This document shows, in pieces, positions 8,001-14,094 of a DNA stretch of 23,449 nucleotides. The stretch is from IMG/VR virus record IMGVR_UViG_3300036719_000362, positions 1-23,449 of that record; one strand, written 5' to 3'. The notes beneath the pieces were generated by a model. That model was given only the letters and a program-made list of their open reading frames with translations, was not told where the DNA came from and did not search any database. Position 1 is the stretch's first letter; every line of letters starts with the position of its first letter. Both the position numbers and the translations under genes were made by a program. Source of the DNA: a virus.

Positions 8001-10213
8001 CGACAGGCGTAACTGGAACCTTGCCAGTCGCCAACGGCGGCACCGGAGTCACAACCTCCACAGGCACAACCAACGTAGTGCTGTCAGGCTCGCCAACGAT
8101 CACTACACCAGTGATTGCCCAAATCAACGACGCAAGCGGCAATGAGACCTTGAAGTTAGCCTCGATTGCTAGTGCGGTGAATGAGGTCACGATAGAAAAC
8201 GCCCCGAGTGGCAGTGCCGTCCATATCTCAGCCAGTGGCGGAGATGCCTCTGTTGGGCTGCATTTGGCTGGCAAGGGCGCGTCAGGCTACGTCAACGTGC
8301 AAGACTCAACAGATGCCACGAAGCGCATCATGTTCAACGCTGCGGGTGGCACGACGAACACGCGCACAATGTTGAGCAGCACGCAGACGGTGGACAGAAC
8401 GCTCTCGTTGCCAGATGCGACGGATACGCTGGTTGGTAAAGCGACAACGGACACGCTGACGAACAAAACTATCACAGGTGGGATTCTGAACGGCACGCTG
8501 GGCAGCACCACACCTAGCACGATTGCGGGGACGACGATTACGGCAACAAGTGCTGTAACAATGGCTAATGCTACGGCATTACAATTTAAGGAATCAGGTG
8601 GCACTGCGCGGAATACGCTCGGCATGACGGCGGGCAATTTGATTCAAATTGGTGATATACCCAATGCTGGTAACTCGCTTGAGGTGTTGTCTTTTGGTGC
8701 AATTAATACCAAGATTAACACCAGCACGATTACGTCGGTTTCCTCCACCGGCCTCGCAATCACAGGGGTCGTTACAGCGAGCAACGGAACTTATAATCGT
8801 TTTGCTACTACTAATTCTGGAGACACTGTAGCTACTTTGGTAAACAAAGGGAGTGCTAGTGCGTATCTTACAATAGCTAGTGGAACAACAGCAGACTATG
8901 TTCTTGAGATGGCGTCCGAAAGAACTGGGGCGGGTACTGGCAATTTTTACTTTGGCGGTAATCACACAACCAATTTTGTTTTTAGAAGTAATGGATATGC
9001 AAGTCTTGGAAATTGGAATTCCACTGCACTCTCGGTGACAGGGAGTTTGTCGGCCACATCATCAATATCAAATACAACGGCAAGCGGAACTGCTTCGGTT
9101 ATCAACATTGCACAGACTGGAATTATTGGTTGGAACATTACAAACGAAGCAACTACTGGACTGCTAAAAATTGGCGTTACATCGGGCGGGACAATACTCA
9201 CGATGACCAATGGCACTGGCCTCGCGGTCACTGGCACAGTAGGAACAAGCGGTAACGCTACCATTGGCACGGCTGGCTTAGCTCCTGTGGCAACTCCAAC
9301 GCGGCTGACACTTGATGGTAGTTACGCAAACGCAGGCACACCAACAAATCAACAGCAAAAACTAACACTTGTATCTGTTTCTAGCACGGAAGCGTATGGA
9401 TTTGCTGTCTCTAATGATGGAGGACTATGGGCGCAATCTGGTAATTCAACTGGAGCAACTGGCTACATTGGTTTTGCTACAGGAGGGGCCGAGAGAGGCC
9501 GTATTAATTCTACTGGCCTCGCGGTCACTGGGACTACTACCTCTACAGGTGCTATTAGCACGGCGGCAACTGGTGAGGCTTTGACTCTTAATTCTGGTGG
9601 CACAGCGGCTGATACTTATTTAAAAATTAAACGTGGGTCAGGAACGTATTGGACTGTCGGACATGATTCACTGGGGGGGCTGACTTTTGGTCGAGACGGA
9701 ACAGACAAAGCATATTTTGGGCGTAATAGCGTTGATGGCCTTTATGTAATTGGCACGCTTACTTGCACAGGCGCACTCTCCAAAGGTTCTGGCTCGTTCC
9801 GCATCGAGCATCCGCTGCCATCTAAGTCTGCTACTCACCAACTCGTTCACTCCTTCATCGAAGGGCCAAAGTGCGACCTCATCTATCGCGGCAAAATAAA
9901 CTTAGTGGACGGCAAGGCATCCGTAAACATCGACACGGACAGCACAATGACGGAAGGCACATTTGAGGTGCTATGCGCCAACGTGCAATGCTTTACCAGC
10001 AACGAGTCTGGCTGGGGCGCAATTCGCGGCAAAGTGACTGGCAACATCCTTACCATCGAAGCGCAAGATGCGGCATCCACCGACAACGTAAGCTGGATGG
10101 TAATAGGCGAGCGCAAAGACCCGCACATCATGGACACGGACTGGACGGACGAAAACGGTCGCCCAATCGTTGAGCCACTCAAGCCAGCAGAACCCGCCCT
10201 AGAAGCCAAATGA
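5030..10213 (+). CDS. Large modular tail fibre / receptor-binding protein
   Basis: A 1727-residue fibre, by far the largest gene here. In order: a helical, probably coiled-coil N-terminus (1-150); a small carbohydrate-binding-like module (about 158-200, GKWQIGETYNKLDLV ... FIANETTTEKP ... W); a GSWNASTNTPTL module with GDWAIFG and VFGRVGSVVG (about 260-340); long Ala/Ser/Thr-rich repeats (NANLTGDVTSVGNATSIA, ADI-ASAAI--TKL, LVTPALGTPS); a YVDT-QGLDAKAS / GTQTIDGIAIIAGNRVLVKNQ module (about 785-880); a TDTLTNKTI region; AT-rich modules joined by GLAVTG linkers (about 1240-1510); and a C-terminal domain (about 1586-1700, FRIEHPL, LVHSFIEGPKCDLIYRG) common at fibre tips. Such proteins bind the host surface. 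The place between portal and protease is unusual: fibres normally follow the J-like gene. Assignment as a fibre is firm; the receptor is unknown. Confidence 0.9.
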   Translation: MIHTQTQIDNLIELAIIQRVELRKLVESLPELRTHLSVEIERNLNEIEPAMREELQAYLLTASQSEHAILGNSLKQKIAELAVSLEDTTAQKYSVLMNERAENDRLLIKAEARIAEAAIALPSAVKEIVLDELSRFPRANQIDQLRKEFAEPASLNPRGKWQIGETYNKLDLVSINGNSFIANETTTEKPTMNSTAWTLNSSKGGVGAGITSITELTGTPSNGETLIGNGQDYVKSTLTAGNGISITNGAGSITVTATGGVNFQGSWNASTNTPTLTSSVGTTGFFYIVSVAGSTNLNGVTDWEIGDWAIFGTSTWTKVDNTDKVSSVFGRVGSVVGVSTDYSAVGITNTAIGASNPSTVAATTLSSSSTTILNGTTIPANKTLVVTTDKLSALAATTSAELAGVISDETGSGALVFATSPTLVTPALGTPSALVGTNITGTAAGLTAGNVSTNANLTGDVTSVGNATSIASGVIVNADVNASAAIAYSKLNLATSIVDADISASAAIVDTKLATISTASKVSNSATTAASANTASAIVARDASGNFIAGTITANLTGTASNVTTNANLTGDVTSVGNATSIAAGVIVNADINASAAIVDTKLDTIATALKVSNSATTATNANTASAIVARDASGNFSAGTISADLTGNVTGNVSGSSGSTTGNAATATALATGRTIAITGDLAYTSPSFDGSGNVTAAGTLATVATAGTTGGSTAIPVVTINAKGLTTSITTAAVIAPAGTLTGNTLASGVTASSLTSLGTIANLTATAGTISTTPSASTDIANKLYVDTVAQGLDAKASCVAATTADITLSGTQTIDGIAIIAGNRVLVKNQSLSQNNGIYLCAAGSWTRTTDADTWDELTSAFTFIETGTVNADTGYVCTANAGGTLGTTALPWSQFSGAGSYTASTGLTLTGTVFSLTAPVTVALGGTNATSAGIAAFNNISGFTAAGATGTTSTNLVFSTSPTLVTPALGTPSSATLTNATGLPLTTGVTGTLPVANGGTGVTTSTGTTNVVLSGSPTITTPVIAQINDASGNETLKLASIASAVNEVTIENAPSGSAVHISASGGDASVGLHLAGKGASGYVNVQDSTDATKRIMFNAAGGTTNTRTMLSSTQTVDRTLSLPDATDTLVGKATTDTLTNKTITGGILNGTLGSTTPSTIAGTTITATSAVTMANATALQFKESGGTARNTLGMTAGNLIQIGDIPNAGNSLEVLSFGAINTKINTSTITSVSSTGLAITGVVTASNGTYNRFATTNSGDTVATLVNKGSASAYLTIASGTTADYVLEMASERTGAGTGNFYFGGNHTTNFVFRSNGYASLGNWNSTALSVTGSLSATSSISNTTASGTASVINIAQTGIIGWNITNEATTGLLKIGVTSGGTILTMTNGTGLAVTGTVGTSGNATIGTAGLAPVATPTRLTLDGSYANAGTPTNQQQKLTLVSVSSTEAYGFAVSNDGGLWAQSGNSTGATGYIGFATGGAERGRINSTGLAVTGTTTSTGAISTAATGEALTLNSGGTAADTYLKIKRGSGTYWTVGHDSLGGLTFGRDGTDKAYFGRNSVDGLYVIGTLTCTGALSKGSGSFRIEHPLPSKSATHQLVHSFIEGPKCDLIYRGKINLVDGKASVNIDTDSTMTEGTFEVLCANVQCFTSNESGWGAIRGKVTGNILTIEAQDAASTDNVSWMVIGERKDPHIMDTDWTDENGRPIVEPLKPAEPALEAK
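6389..6972 (+). repeat. Two tandem fibre repeats, same protein, different codons
   Basis: Copy A starts at 6389 and copy B at 6725. Both begin NANLTGDVTSVGNATSIA and end with KVSNSATTA... NTASAIVARDASGNF followed by AGTI. Copy A is longer because it holds a second internal ADI-ASAAI--TKL unit. In the first 18 codons all residues are identical, but 12 codons differ, all silently. This is an in-frame protein repeat, not a mobile or CRISPR repeat. Confidence 0.85.
8747..9531 (+). repeat. Three in-frame GLAVTG linker repeats separating AT-rich fibre modules
   Basis: The 20-base sequence ACTGGCCTCGCGGTCACTGG occurs identically at 9215-9234 and 9512-9531, with a close variant at 8747-8766 (three changes). 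All are in the fibre frame and encode TGLA(V/I)TG. The spacings are 468 and 297 bases (156 and 99 codons). The sequence between them is markedly AT-richer than the rest of the gene. Confidence 0.8.
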
Positions 10214-10431
10214 GCTACGACCCTCTCAGCATTGACGCTCAGCTATCCGCTATCCTGACGCGCATGGACGCGCAGGACAAGGTGTTGGAGCAAGTGTTGC
10301 AGCAGTGCATCAAAACAAACGGTCGCGTGACAATGCTGGAGAGTTTTAAGAACGAGCTTCGGGGGAAGGTGGCGGTTTTGGCGGCAGTAATCTCGGCAAT
10401 CACCGCATGGATTATCAAACGTAACGTCTAA
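10210..10431 (+). CDS. Small one-TM coiled-coil protein, XhlA/accessory-holin-like
   Basis: A 73-residue protein. Residues 8-45 form an amphipathic, probably coiled-coil helix (LSAILTRMDAQDKVLEQVL), and residues 51-70 form one transmembrane segment (GKVAVLAAVISAITAWII) followed by a basic KRNV end. This plan is that of haemolysin XhlA-type phage proteins, which act with a holin at the membrane. The start overlaps the fibre stop as ATGA. A 3TM holin gene lies 700 bases downstream, supporting a lysis-related role, but membrane anchoring for another purpose cannot be excluded. Confidence 0.7.
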   Translation: MSYDPLSIDAQLSAILTRMDAQDKVLEQVLQQCIKTNGRVTMLESFKNELRGKVAVLAAVISAITAWIIKRNV

Positions 10432-10445
10432 CAATAAAATACAAC

Positions 10446-10598
10446 ATGAACAACATGACACTAGATCAGGCACTCAATAACCTCTATAACGCAGCACGCA
10501 TGGCTCCGCTAAATGCAGAGCAGCACGAACTGATTCGCAAGTGTGCGGAGCAGATCGCGGAGGCACTCAAACCGAAGGAAGAACCTAAGGGCGACTAG
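10446..10598 (+). CDS. Hypothetical 50-residue protein
   Basis: A short open frame beginning MNNMTLDQALNNLYNAARMA, then a second predicted helix (AEQHELIRKCAEQIAEAL) and a charged tail KPKEEPKGD. It fills the gap between the one-TM protein and the beta-helix-like protein; its TAG stop ends one base before the next ATG. The clean helix-turn-helix-like pair of amphipathic helices, tight spacing and lack of a competing frame support a real gene. There is no Shine-Dalgarno sequence (leader ATAAAATACAAC). Function unknown. Confidence 0.7.
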   Translation: MNNMTLDQALNNLYNAARMAPLNAEQHELIRKCAEQIAEALKPKEEPKGD

Positions 10599-10599
10599 C

Positions 10600-11136
10600 A
10601 TGAGTGGCACGAAGGACACGAACTGGAAAAGCTACTGCGGGCCTGAGTATGATGGCCGCATTATCGGGCCAGACAACTGGCAAGCTCCGGCTGTTCCTTC
10701 AAACTACGACGATCTGTTCAAATGCTCAGACGTAAATGTGCTGAACGTAGTCGATCTGGATATTCCAGACGGCTCGCAGGAGGACGCGATTGATTGCGTG
10801 CGCGGATCGCTTTATACTTTCTCAAATTGCAAGGTTCGCGGAAGCGTAACGGTGAAAGGCAGTATTAACGGCTGGACGCTGCAAGACTCGCTGGCCGATG
10901 GCTTGTTAGAGTTTGGGCAGTATGACAATTACTGGTATGCGGGACGGCCACCGACGCAGGAGATCAAGATTAAGAACTGCACTTCGTCGAGTGGCGGCAA
11001 GATCACGATACGGCTATGGGATGCGACATATCCTTTCGTCTGCAACACTCGTCACCGCGTGCAGCGCGTGCCTAAATTTATTTGGTTTCCGTATTTCTGT
11101 TTTCGTAAACTTCAACAAGCAATCTTTGGCATTTAA
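10600..11136 (+). CDS. Beta-helix-like phage protein of unknown function
   Basis: A 178-residue protein. ATG 10600 is chosen because it follows the stop of the 50-residue gene directly and is preceded by TAAGGG; an upstream GTG at 10543 in the same frame would overlap that gene. Residues 45-140 read as short regular beta strands (DVNVLNVVDLDIPDGSQEDAIDCVRG, then LYTFSNCKVRGSVTVKGSINGW), as in right-handed beta-helix proteins; I recall similar unnamed proteins near holin genes in other phages. The last 30 residues are basic and aromatic (VPKFIWFPYFCFRKLQ) and could lie on a membrane. No catalytic motif of an endolysin is visible. The position between XhlA-like and holin genes suggests a lysis or host-surface role, but this is inference. 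Confidence 0.75.
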   Translation: MSGTKDTNWKSYCGPEYDGRIIGPDNWQAPAVPSNYDDLFKCSDVNVLNVVDLDIPDGSQEDAIDCVRGSLYTFSNCKVRGSVTVKGSINGWTLQDSLADGLLEFGQYDNYWYAGRPPTQEIKIKNCTSSSGGKITIRLWDATYPFVCNTRHRVQRVPKFIWFPYFCFRKLQQAIFGI

Positions 11137-11141
11137 CTACC

Positions 11142-11540
11142 ATGCTTGACCTATTCACAAACGCACTTGGCGGTGGCGCACTCGGTGTCTTGCTCCGCAT
11201 CGGCAACGGCTTCTTCGAGAACTACAAAGCTGGGCAGGATCATAAGCGCGAGTTAGAGAAGGCAACGGTCATGGCTGGTATCGCCAGCGATAAGGCTAAG
11301 TGGGATGCGTTCACCGCGAGCCAACAGGCGGCGACTCCTCCGGCTAACGTCTCACCGTGGGCGGCTAATGTTATCACGCTCTTTCGACCCGCGATCACGT
11401 TGCTACTGCTGATACTCGTTACGCTTGTTTTCTTCCGCGTCACCGCACTTGAGCAAGCCGAGATGATCGACGAGATTCAGTTCTGCGCTTTCAACTGTAT
11501 TGGGTGGTGGTTCGGTGATCGGATGAGCCGTAAGAAATAA
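11142..11540 (+). CDS. Holin, 3TM family (gene-transfer-agent/phage type)
   Basis: A 132-residue protein with a hydrophobic glycine-rich N-terminus (LGGGALGVLLRIGNGFF), a charged cytoplasmic-looking stretch (residues 25-60), a strong transmembrane segment (about 80-104, FRPAITLLLLILVTLVFFRV) and a third moderately hydrophobic segment (IQFCAFNCIGWWFGD) with a basic SRKK end. Length, WAANVITLFRPAIT and the closing WWFG-R pattern match the 3TM holin family described for gene transfer agents and phages. It would permeabilise the inner membrane at the end of infection. The leader is TTTAACTACC-ATG, without a Shine-Dalgarno sequence. No endolysin gene is recognised beside it. Confidence 0.82.
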   Translation: MLDLFTNALGGGALGVLLRIGNGFFENYKAGQDHKRELEKATVMAGIASDKAKWDAFTASQQAATPPANVSPWAANVITLFRPAITLLLLILVTLVFFRVTALEQAEMIDEIQFCAFNCIGWWFGDRMSRKK

Positions 11541-11545
11541 TTCAC

Positions 11546-11608
11546 ATGAACGGCCCATTTGATGAGGATGAGGACGACGAGGACGAGCAGGAACTCGTGA
11601 TGGTTTAA
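11546..11608 (+). CDS. Possible 20-residue acidic peptide
   Basis: A tiny frame five bases after the holin stop encodes MNGPFDEDEDDEDEQELVMV. Eleven of 20 residues are Asp or Glu. Its TAA stop lies inside the left arm of the hairpin that follows. It could be a translated leader or a random frame; only the tight spacing and extreme composition speak for it. Confidence 0.3.
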   Translation: MNGPFDEDEDDEDEQELVMV

Positions 11609-11630
11609 CCGCGCCGCAGCGGATTAAACC
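11602..11630. terminator. Hairpin between convergent genes, probably a bidirectional terminator
   Basis: GGTTTAACCGC pairs with GCGGATTAAACC (one bulged A), with a six-base loop GCCGCA. The stem contains the stop codons of both converging frames (TAA at 11606-11608 on + and TAA of the metallophosphoesterase at 11626-11624 on -). There is no clear U-tract, so it may act as a weak or Rho-assisted terminator, or as a stabilising 3' end. Confidence 0.65.
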
Positions 11631-12646
11631 TTGATGTTGCTGACCACGAACTCGCCGGAAGCACTCAGCGTGACTTCGGCGTAACCGTGCGACCAGCGAT
11701 TGTATCGCGAATACATCGGATGCAAATCGCACAAGCAACCGAGTGACCACGTTGCAATCGATTTGCCGCGAACGTCATTCTCGACGTGTTCGCTAACTTG
11801 ATGGTGATGATTCACGAGCGAGGACGCTTTCGTTCGCATGAATAATCCACGCGCTGCGTTGACTGGGCCGATCATCGGCGTCGGGTATTCGTGACCGTGC
11901 AGCACCGTAAGGTTGCCGAGGTAGATCGCACGCTTCTCATTAACGTAATCGAAACCACGTTCCTTGAGTTGCAGCAGTTCCGTAAGCGTGATAATCTTCA
12001 GATCGTAAATCTCAGGCGCGGCGCTCATCACATAATGATCGAGACGTTCCTCGTGGTTGCCGTCCTTCCAAATCTTTTTTGCTTTGGGATAACGCTCATC
12101 GAGCGCGTCCAAGAAATCATTCGTCGTCTCGATCTCTTTTTTAACAGATCGACAGCGCGGGTCTTTCATGAAGCGCGACAGCTTATAGAAGTCGATTGTG
12201 TCACCGTTCAAAATAATCAAGTCCGGCTTAAACTTATCCAGTCGAGCGAACACGTTACGCAGCGCCTTGACTGAATGATACGGCAAGTGGATGTCGCCCA
12301 GCACGGCGATCTTCGCGTCACGATTCAATTCGTTCTTAACGATGTGCGGAATGAAATCGGATTCATCCGAGGGCGGGATGAAATGCGATGGCTCCGACTT
12401 CTCAACGAATTTATTAGACCTTACTGCTTTGGCTAAATTGTTCGCACCTTGTTTGCCGCGCAGATACCTGATGCTAGTTCGCACGTTCTCTAATTTTGAT
12501 TTAAGCCAGACATCGGGATTATCAGCGATCAATTTTCGCGCAATCGTGCGACTCGGCAGATCATTCCATTTTAACAGCGCGTCTCTTATTATCTTGGATT
12601 CGATTTCTTGCATAAGAAAGGCAGAGCGTTTTTTGCGCTCTGCCAT
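11624..12646 (-). CDS. Calcineurin-like metallophosphoesterase
   Basis: A 340-residue protein and the only confident gene on the - strand. The metal-binding set of the family is complete: D118-x-H120 (GDIHLPYH), D149 (NGDTIDF), N197-H198 (DGNHEERL), H250/H252 (VLHGHEY) and a histidine cluster at 280-282 (NHHHQ). The N-terminal 75 residues are helical and basic (LPSRTIARKLIADNP, then SIRYLRGKQG), a DNA-binding-like extension I recall from other phage metallophosphoesterases. It would hydrolyse a phosphoester; substrate (nucleotide, nucleic acid end or protein phosphate) is not readable. It is convergent to the holin and divergent from the protease gene, with its own promoter-like sequence, so it is probably expressed at a different time from the late genes. 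Confidence 0.9.
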   Translation of the reverse strand: MAERKKRSAFLMQEIESKIIRDALLKWNDLPSRTIARKLIADNPDVWLKSKLENVRTSIRYLRGKQGANNLAKAVRSNKFVEKSEPSHFIPPSDESDFIPHIVKNELNRDAKIAVLGDIHLPYHSVKALRNVFARLDKFKPDLIILNGDTIDFYKLSRFMKDPRCRSVKKEIETTNDFLDALDERYPKAKKIWKDGNHEERLDHYVMSAAPEIYDLKIITLTELLQLKERGFDYVNEKRAIYLGNLTVLHGHEYPTPMIGPVNAARGLFMRTKASSLVNHHHQVSEHVENDVRGKSIATWSLGCLCDLHPMYSRYNRWSHGYAEVTLSASGEFVVSNIKV

Positions 12647-12679
12647 AAAGATTGACTGCCCATGAAGCGTTTCGCGGGT

Positions 12680-12736
12680 CTCAGTTGCCGCGTGTCCATC
12701 TTTATAATAGTGCGGATGTTAAATTTGACAACTGAG
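12680..12736. promoter_or_regulatory. Inverted repeat spanning the divergent control region, candidate operator
   Basis: CTCAGTTG at 12680-12687 and CAACTGAG at 12729-12736 are perfect 8-base inverted copies, 41 bases apart. Their centre falls at 12708, on the -10 elements of both strands. The right arm covers the -35 of the leftward promoter and part of the GAGG ribosome binding site of the protease gene. This suits two half-sites for a regulator that loops or covers the divergent promoters. Confidence 0.45.
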
Positions 12737-12737
12737 G
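12703..12737 (+). promoter_or_regulatory. Candidate rightward start region for the capsid operon
   Basis: TATAAT at 12703-12708 is a perfect -10 hexamer, but no good -35 stands 16-18 bases upstream (TTGCCG at 12685 is only 12 bases away). GAGG at 12734-12737 lies nine bases before the protease ATG. If this promoter is real it probably needs an activator. Confidence 0.35.
12704..12731 (-). promoter_or_regulatory. Sigma-70-like promoter for the metallophosphoesterase
   Basis: Read on the - strand, TTGTCA (12731-12726) is followed after 16 bases by TATTAT (12709-12704); each matches consensus in five of six positions. The gene starts 57 bases further on, at 12646. Confidence 0.5.
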
Positions 12738-12746
12738 CGCTTTACG

Positions 12747-13715
12747 ATGACCCCGATTATTTCATTTGCTGCCGTAGCGGATTCCAAGATTGATGCCGAA
12801 GCTGGCGTGATCCGTGGCGTTTCGCTCATTACCGTAGGCCCAGCCCTCGGTCACGGCGTTGCGATTGATCGCAAGACGCTTGAGCAGGTTAAGACCGCTG
12901 CCGAGTTATATACCGGCGGTCTGAAGGTGAAACTCGATCACTCCGGCGGTGCGGGTGATATCATCGGCTACATCGACACGATGCGGATCGAGGGCGACAA
13001 GTTGCTGGGCGATTTGCACTTACTGCAAAGCTCGCCGCACCGCACCTACATCCTCGAAATCGCGCAGCGCATCCCCGACACGTTCGGTCTCTCGATTGCG
13101 TTCTCCGGCCCAAGTGAAGTCGGCGCGGATAAAAAAACCATTTTGCAGCGTTGCTCTGAGATTTACTCCGTAGACCTCGTGAGCGAACCCGCTGCCAATC
13201 CAGACGGATTCTTTAGTCGCAAACTCAAGGAACTTGAGAGCGTGATGCCGAAGAACGAACCGTCTGGCACTCCACAATATAATAATCCTATGAATGAAGA
13301 TGATAAAAAGTCCATCGGTGGCATGATTGAATCTGCTATGATGGCGATGAATGATCGCCTTTCCAAGCTGGAAAGCGCAATGGCTCCTGCCGGTAAGGTT
13401 GAAGCCGATGATGAGAAGGTCGCTGAAATGAAAGCGAAGAACGACATGATCACGAACGCCGCTAACGAAGGTGCGCTCGCGGCCATCCGTGAATTTAGCA
13501 AACAGTTCGGCGCTCCTGCTGCTCCTGTTGCTTCCGCTGAAGCTGTTAAACCAGCCGATGCAGTCAAACGCAGCTTCGAGCAAATCGTCGCTGACAAATC
13601 CGTCGAGCTGAAGGGCAACAAGTCTGCTGCCATTTCGTTCGCGGTTAAAAACCATTCTGCCGAATACACCGACTATCGCGCCCGCGTTCAGTCTGGCGAA
13701 ATCGTCAAACTCTAA
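12747..13715 (+). CDS. Prohead protease fused to scaffold domain
   Basis: A 322-residue protein in the lambda C/Nu3 slot. The protease half (1-155) has H65 in LDHSGGAGDIIGY, S116/S120 in FGLSIAFSG and the closing SVDLVSEPAANPDGFFS, the pattern of phage prohead peptidases that cleave scaffold and capsid tails during maturation. The C-terminal half (about 182-322) is rich in Met, Ala, Glu and Lys and predicted helical (MIESAMMAMNDRLSKLESAM), as in scaffolds. An in-frame ATG at 13290 (M182, MNEDDKKS) stands exactly at the domain boundary and could start a separate scaffold product, as Nu3 starts inside lambda C. GAGG nine bases before the ATG supports the chosen start. It is the first gene of the capsid operon. 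Confidence 0.88.
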   Translation: MTPIISFAAVADSKIDAEAGVIRGVSLITVGPALGHGVAIDRKTLEQVKTAAELYTGGLKVKLDHSGGAGDIIGYIDTMRIEGDKLLGDLHLLQSSPHRTYILEIAQRIPDTFGLSIAFSGPSEVGADKKTILQRCSEIYSVDLVSEPAANPDGFFSRKLKELESVMPKNEPSGTPQYNNPMNEDDKKSIGGMIESAMMAMNDRLSKLESAMAPAGKVEADDEKVAEMKAKNDMITNAANEGALAAIREFSKQFGAPAAPVASAEAVKPADAVKRSFEQIVADKSVELKGNKSAAISFAVKNHSAEYTDYRARVQSGEIVKL

Positions 13716-13727
13716 TCCTAAACTAAT

Positions 13728-14078
13728 ATGTCTACCCAATATCTTAACAGCGGCACGTTTCTGGCTAACTCAGCCTTGACCGCTTTCCGTCTCGTGACGA
13801 TCTCCAGCAACCTCGGCGTTGGCCTTTGCGCTACCGGCGGTGTTGTTGACGGCGTTACTCAAATCGACGCAGCTTCCGGCGACTACGTCACCGTTGGCTT
13901 CCTCGGTAACAATACCATCAAAGTCGCTTTGCTCGCTGGCCCAGTAACGGTCGGCAACACTCTGTTCGCTGTCGCTGGTGGCCTCGTTGCCATCACCGGC
14001 ACGGTCACCGTTGGCAAATCACTTAGCACCGCGTCTGACGCGAATGCCGTGGTTGAAATCCTTCCTCGTAACCTTTAA
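13728..14078 (+). CDS. Capsid decoration (cement) protein, DUF2190-like
   Basis: A 116-residue, glycine- and valine-rich all-beta protein between protease and major capsid genes, where lambda has gene D. The sequence reads as repeated beta strands (YLNSGTFLANSALTAFRLVTIS, then DYVTVGFLGNNTIKVALLAGPVTVG, FAVAGGLVAITG) with the closing TASDANAVVEILPR typical of DUF2190 proteins, which bind the outside of expanded capsids and strengthen them. Length fits the family. The leader is AAACTAAT-ATG with no Shine-Dalgarno sequence. Confidence 0.83.
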   Translation: MSTQYLNSGTFLANSALTAFRLVTISSNLGVGLCATGGVVDGVTQIDAASGDYVTVGFLGNNTIKVALLAGPVTVGNTLFAVAGGLVAITGTVTVGKSLSTASDANAVVEILPRNL

Positions 14079-14085
14079 TTTATAA

Positions 14086-14094
14086 ACTACCATG
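14086..14094 (+). promoter_or_regulatory. ACTA-NN-ATG non-SD leader of the major capsid gene
   Basis: ACTACCATG here is one of five genes in the window with ACTA exactly two bases before the ATG (10600, 11142, 13728, 14092, 18964). It replaces a ribosome binding site in front of the major structural genes. This may be a host-type initiation motif or partly chance. Confidence 0.35.

Noticed and set aside
6490-8274. Long open frames on the - strand opposite the fibre gene (e.g. 6490-7068, 7666-8274)
   Set aside because: They are Ala/Val-rich mirror images of the Ser/Thr/Ala-rich fibre repeats, with no family-like motif, and the + strand frame is continuous and recognisable.
6389-9531. CRISPR-like array in the repeated fibre region
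   Set aside because: Repeat spacing is irregular (hundreds of bases), all repeats are in one reading frame and encode fibre motifs.
5030-10213. Diversity-generating retroelement acting on the fibre gene
   Set aside because: No reverse transcriptase, template repeat or adenine-rich variable copy is seen in the window; the repeats differ mainly at silent sites.
12685-12708. TTGCCG / TATAAT as a full rightward promoter
   Set aside because: The spacer is only 12 bases, so only the -10 was kept as a low-confidence element.
13020-13739. A 239-residue frame on the - strand opposite the protease/scaffold gene
   Set aside because: Phe- and Arg-rich with no domain pattern; the + strand protein has clear protease motifs.
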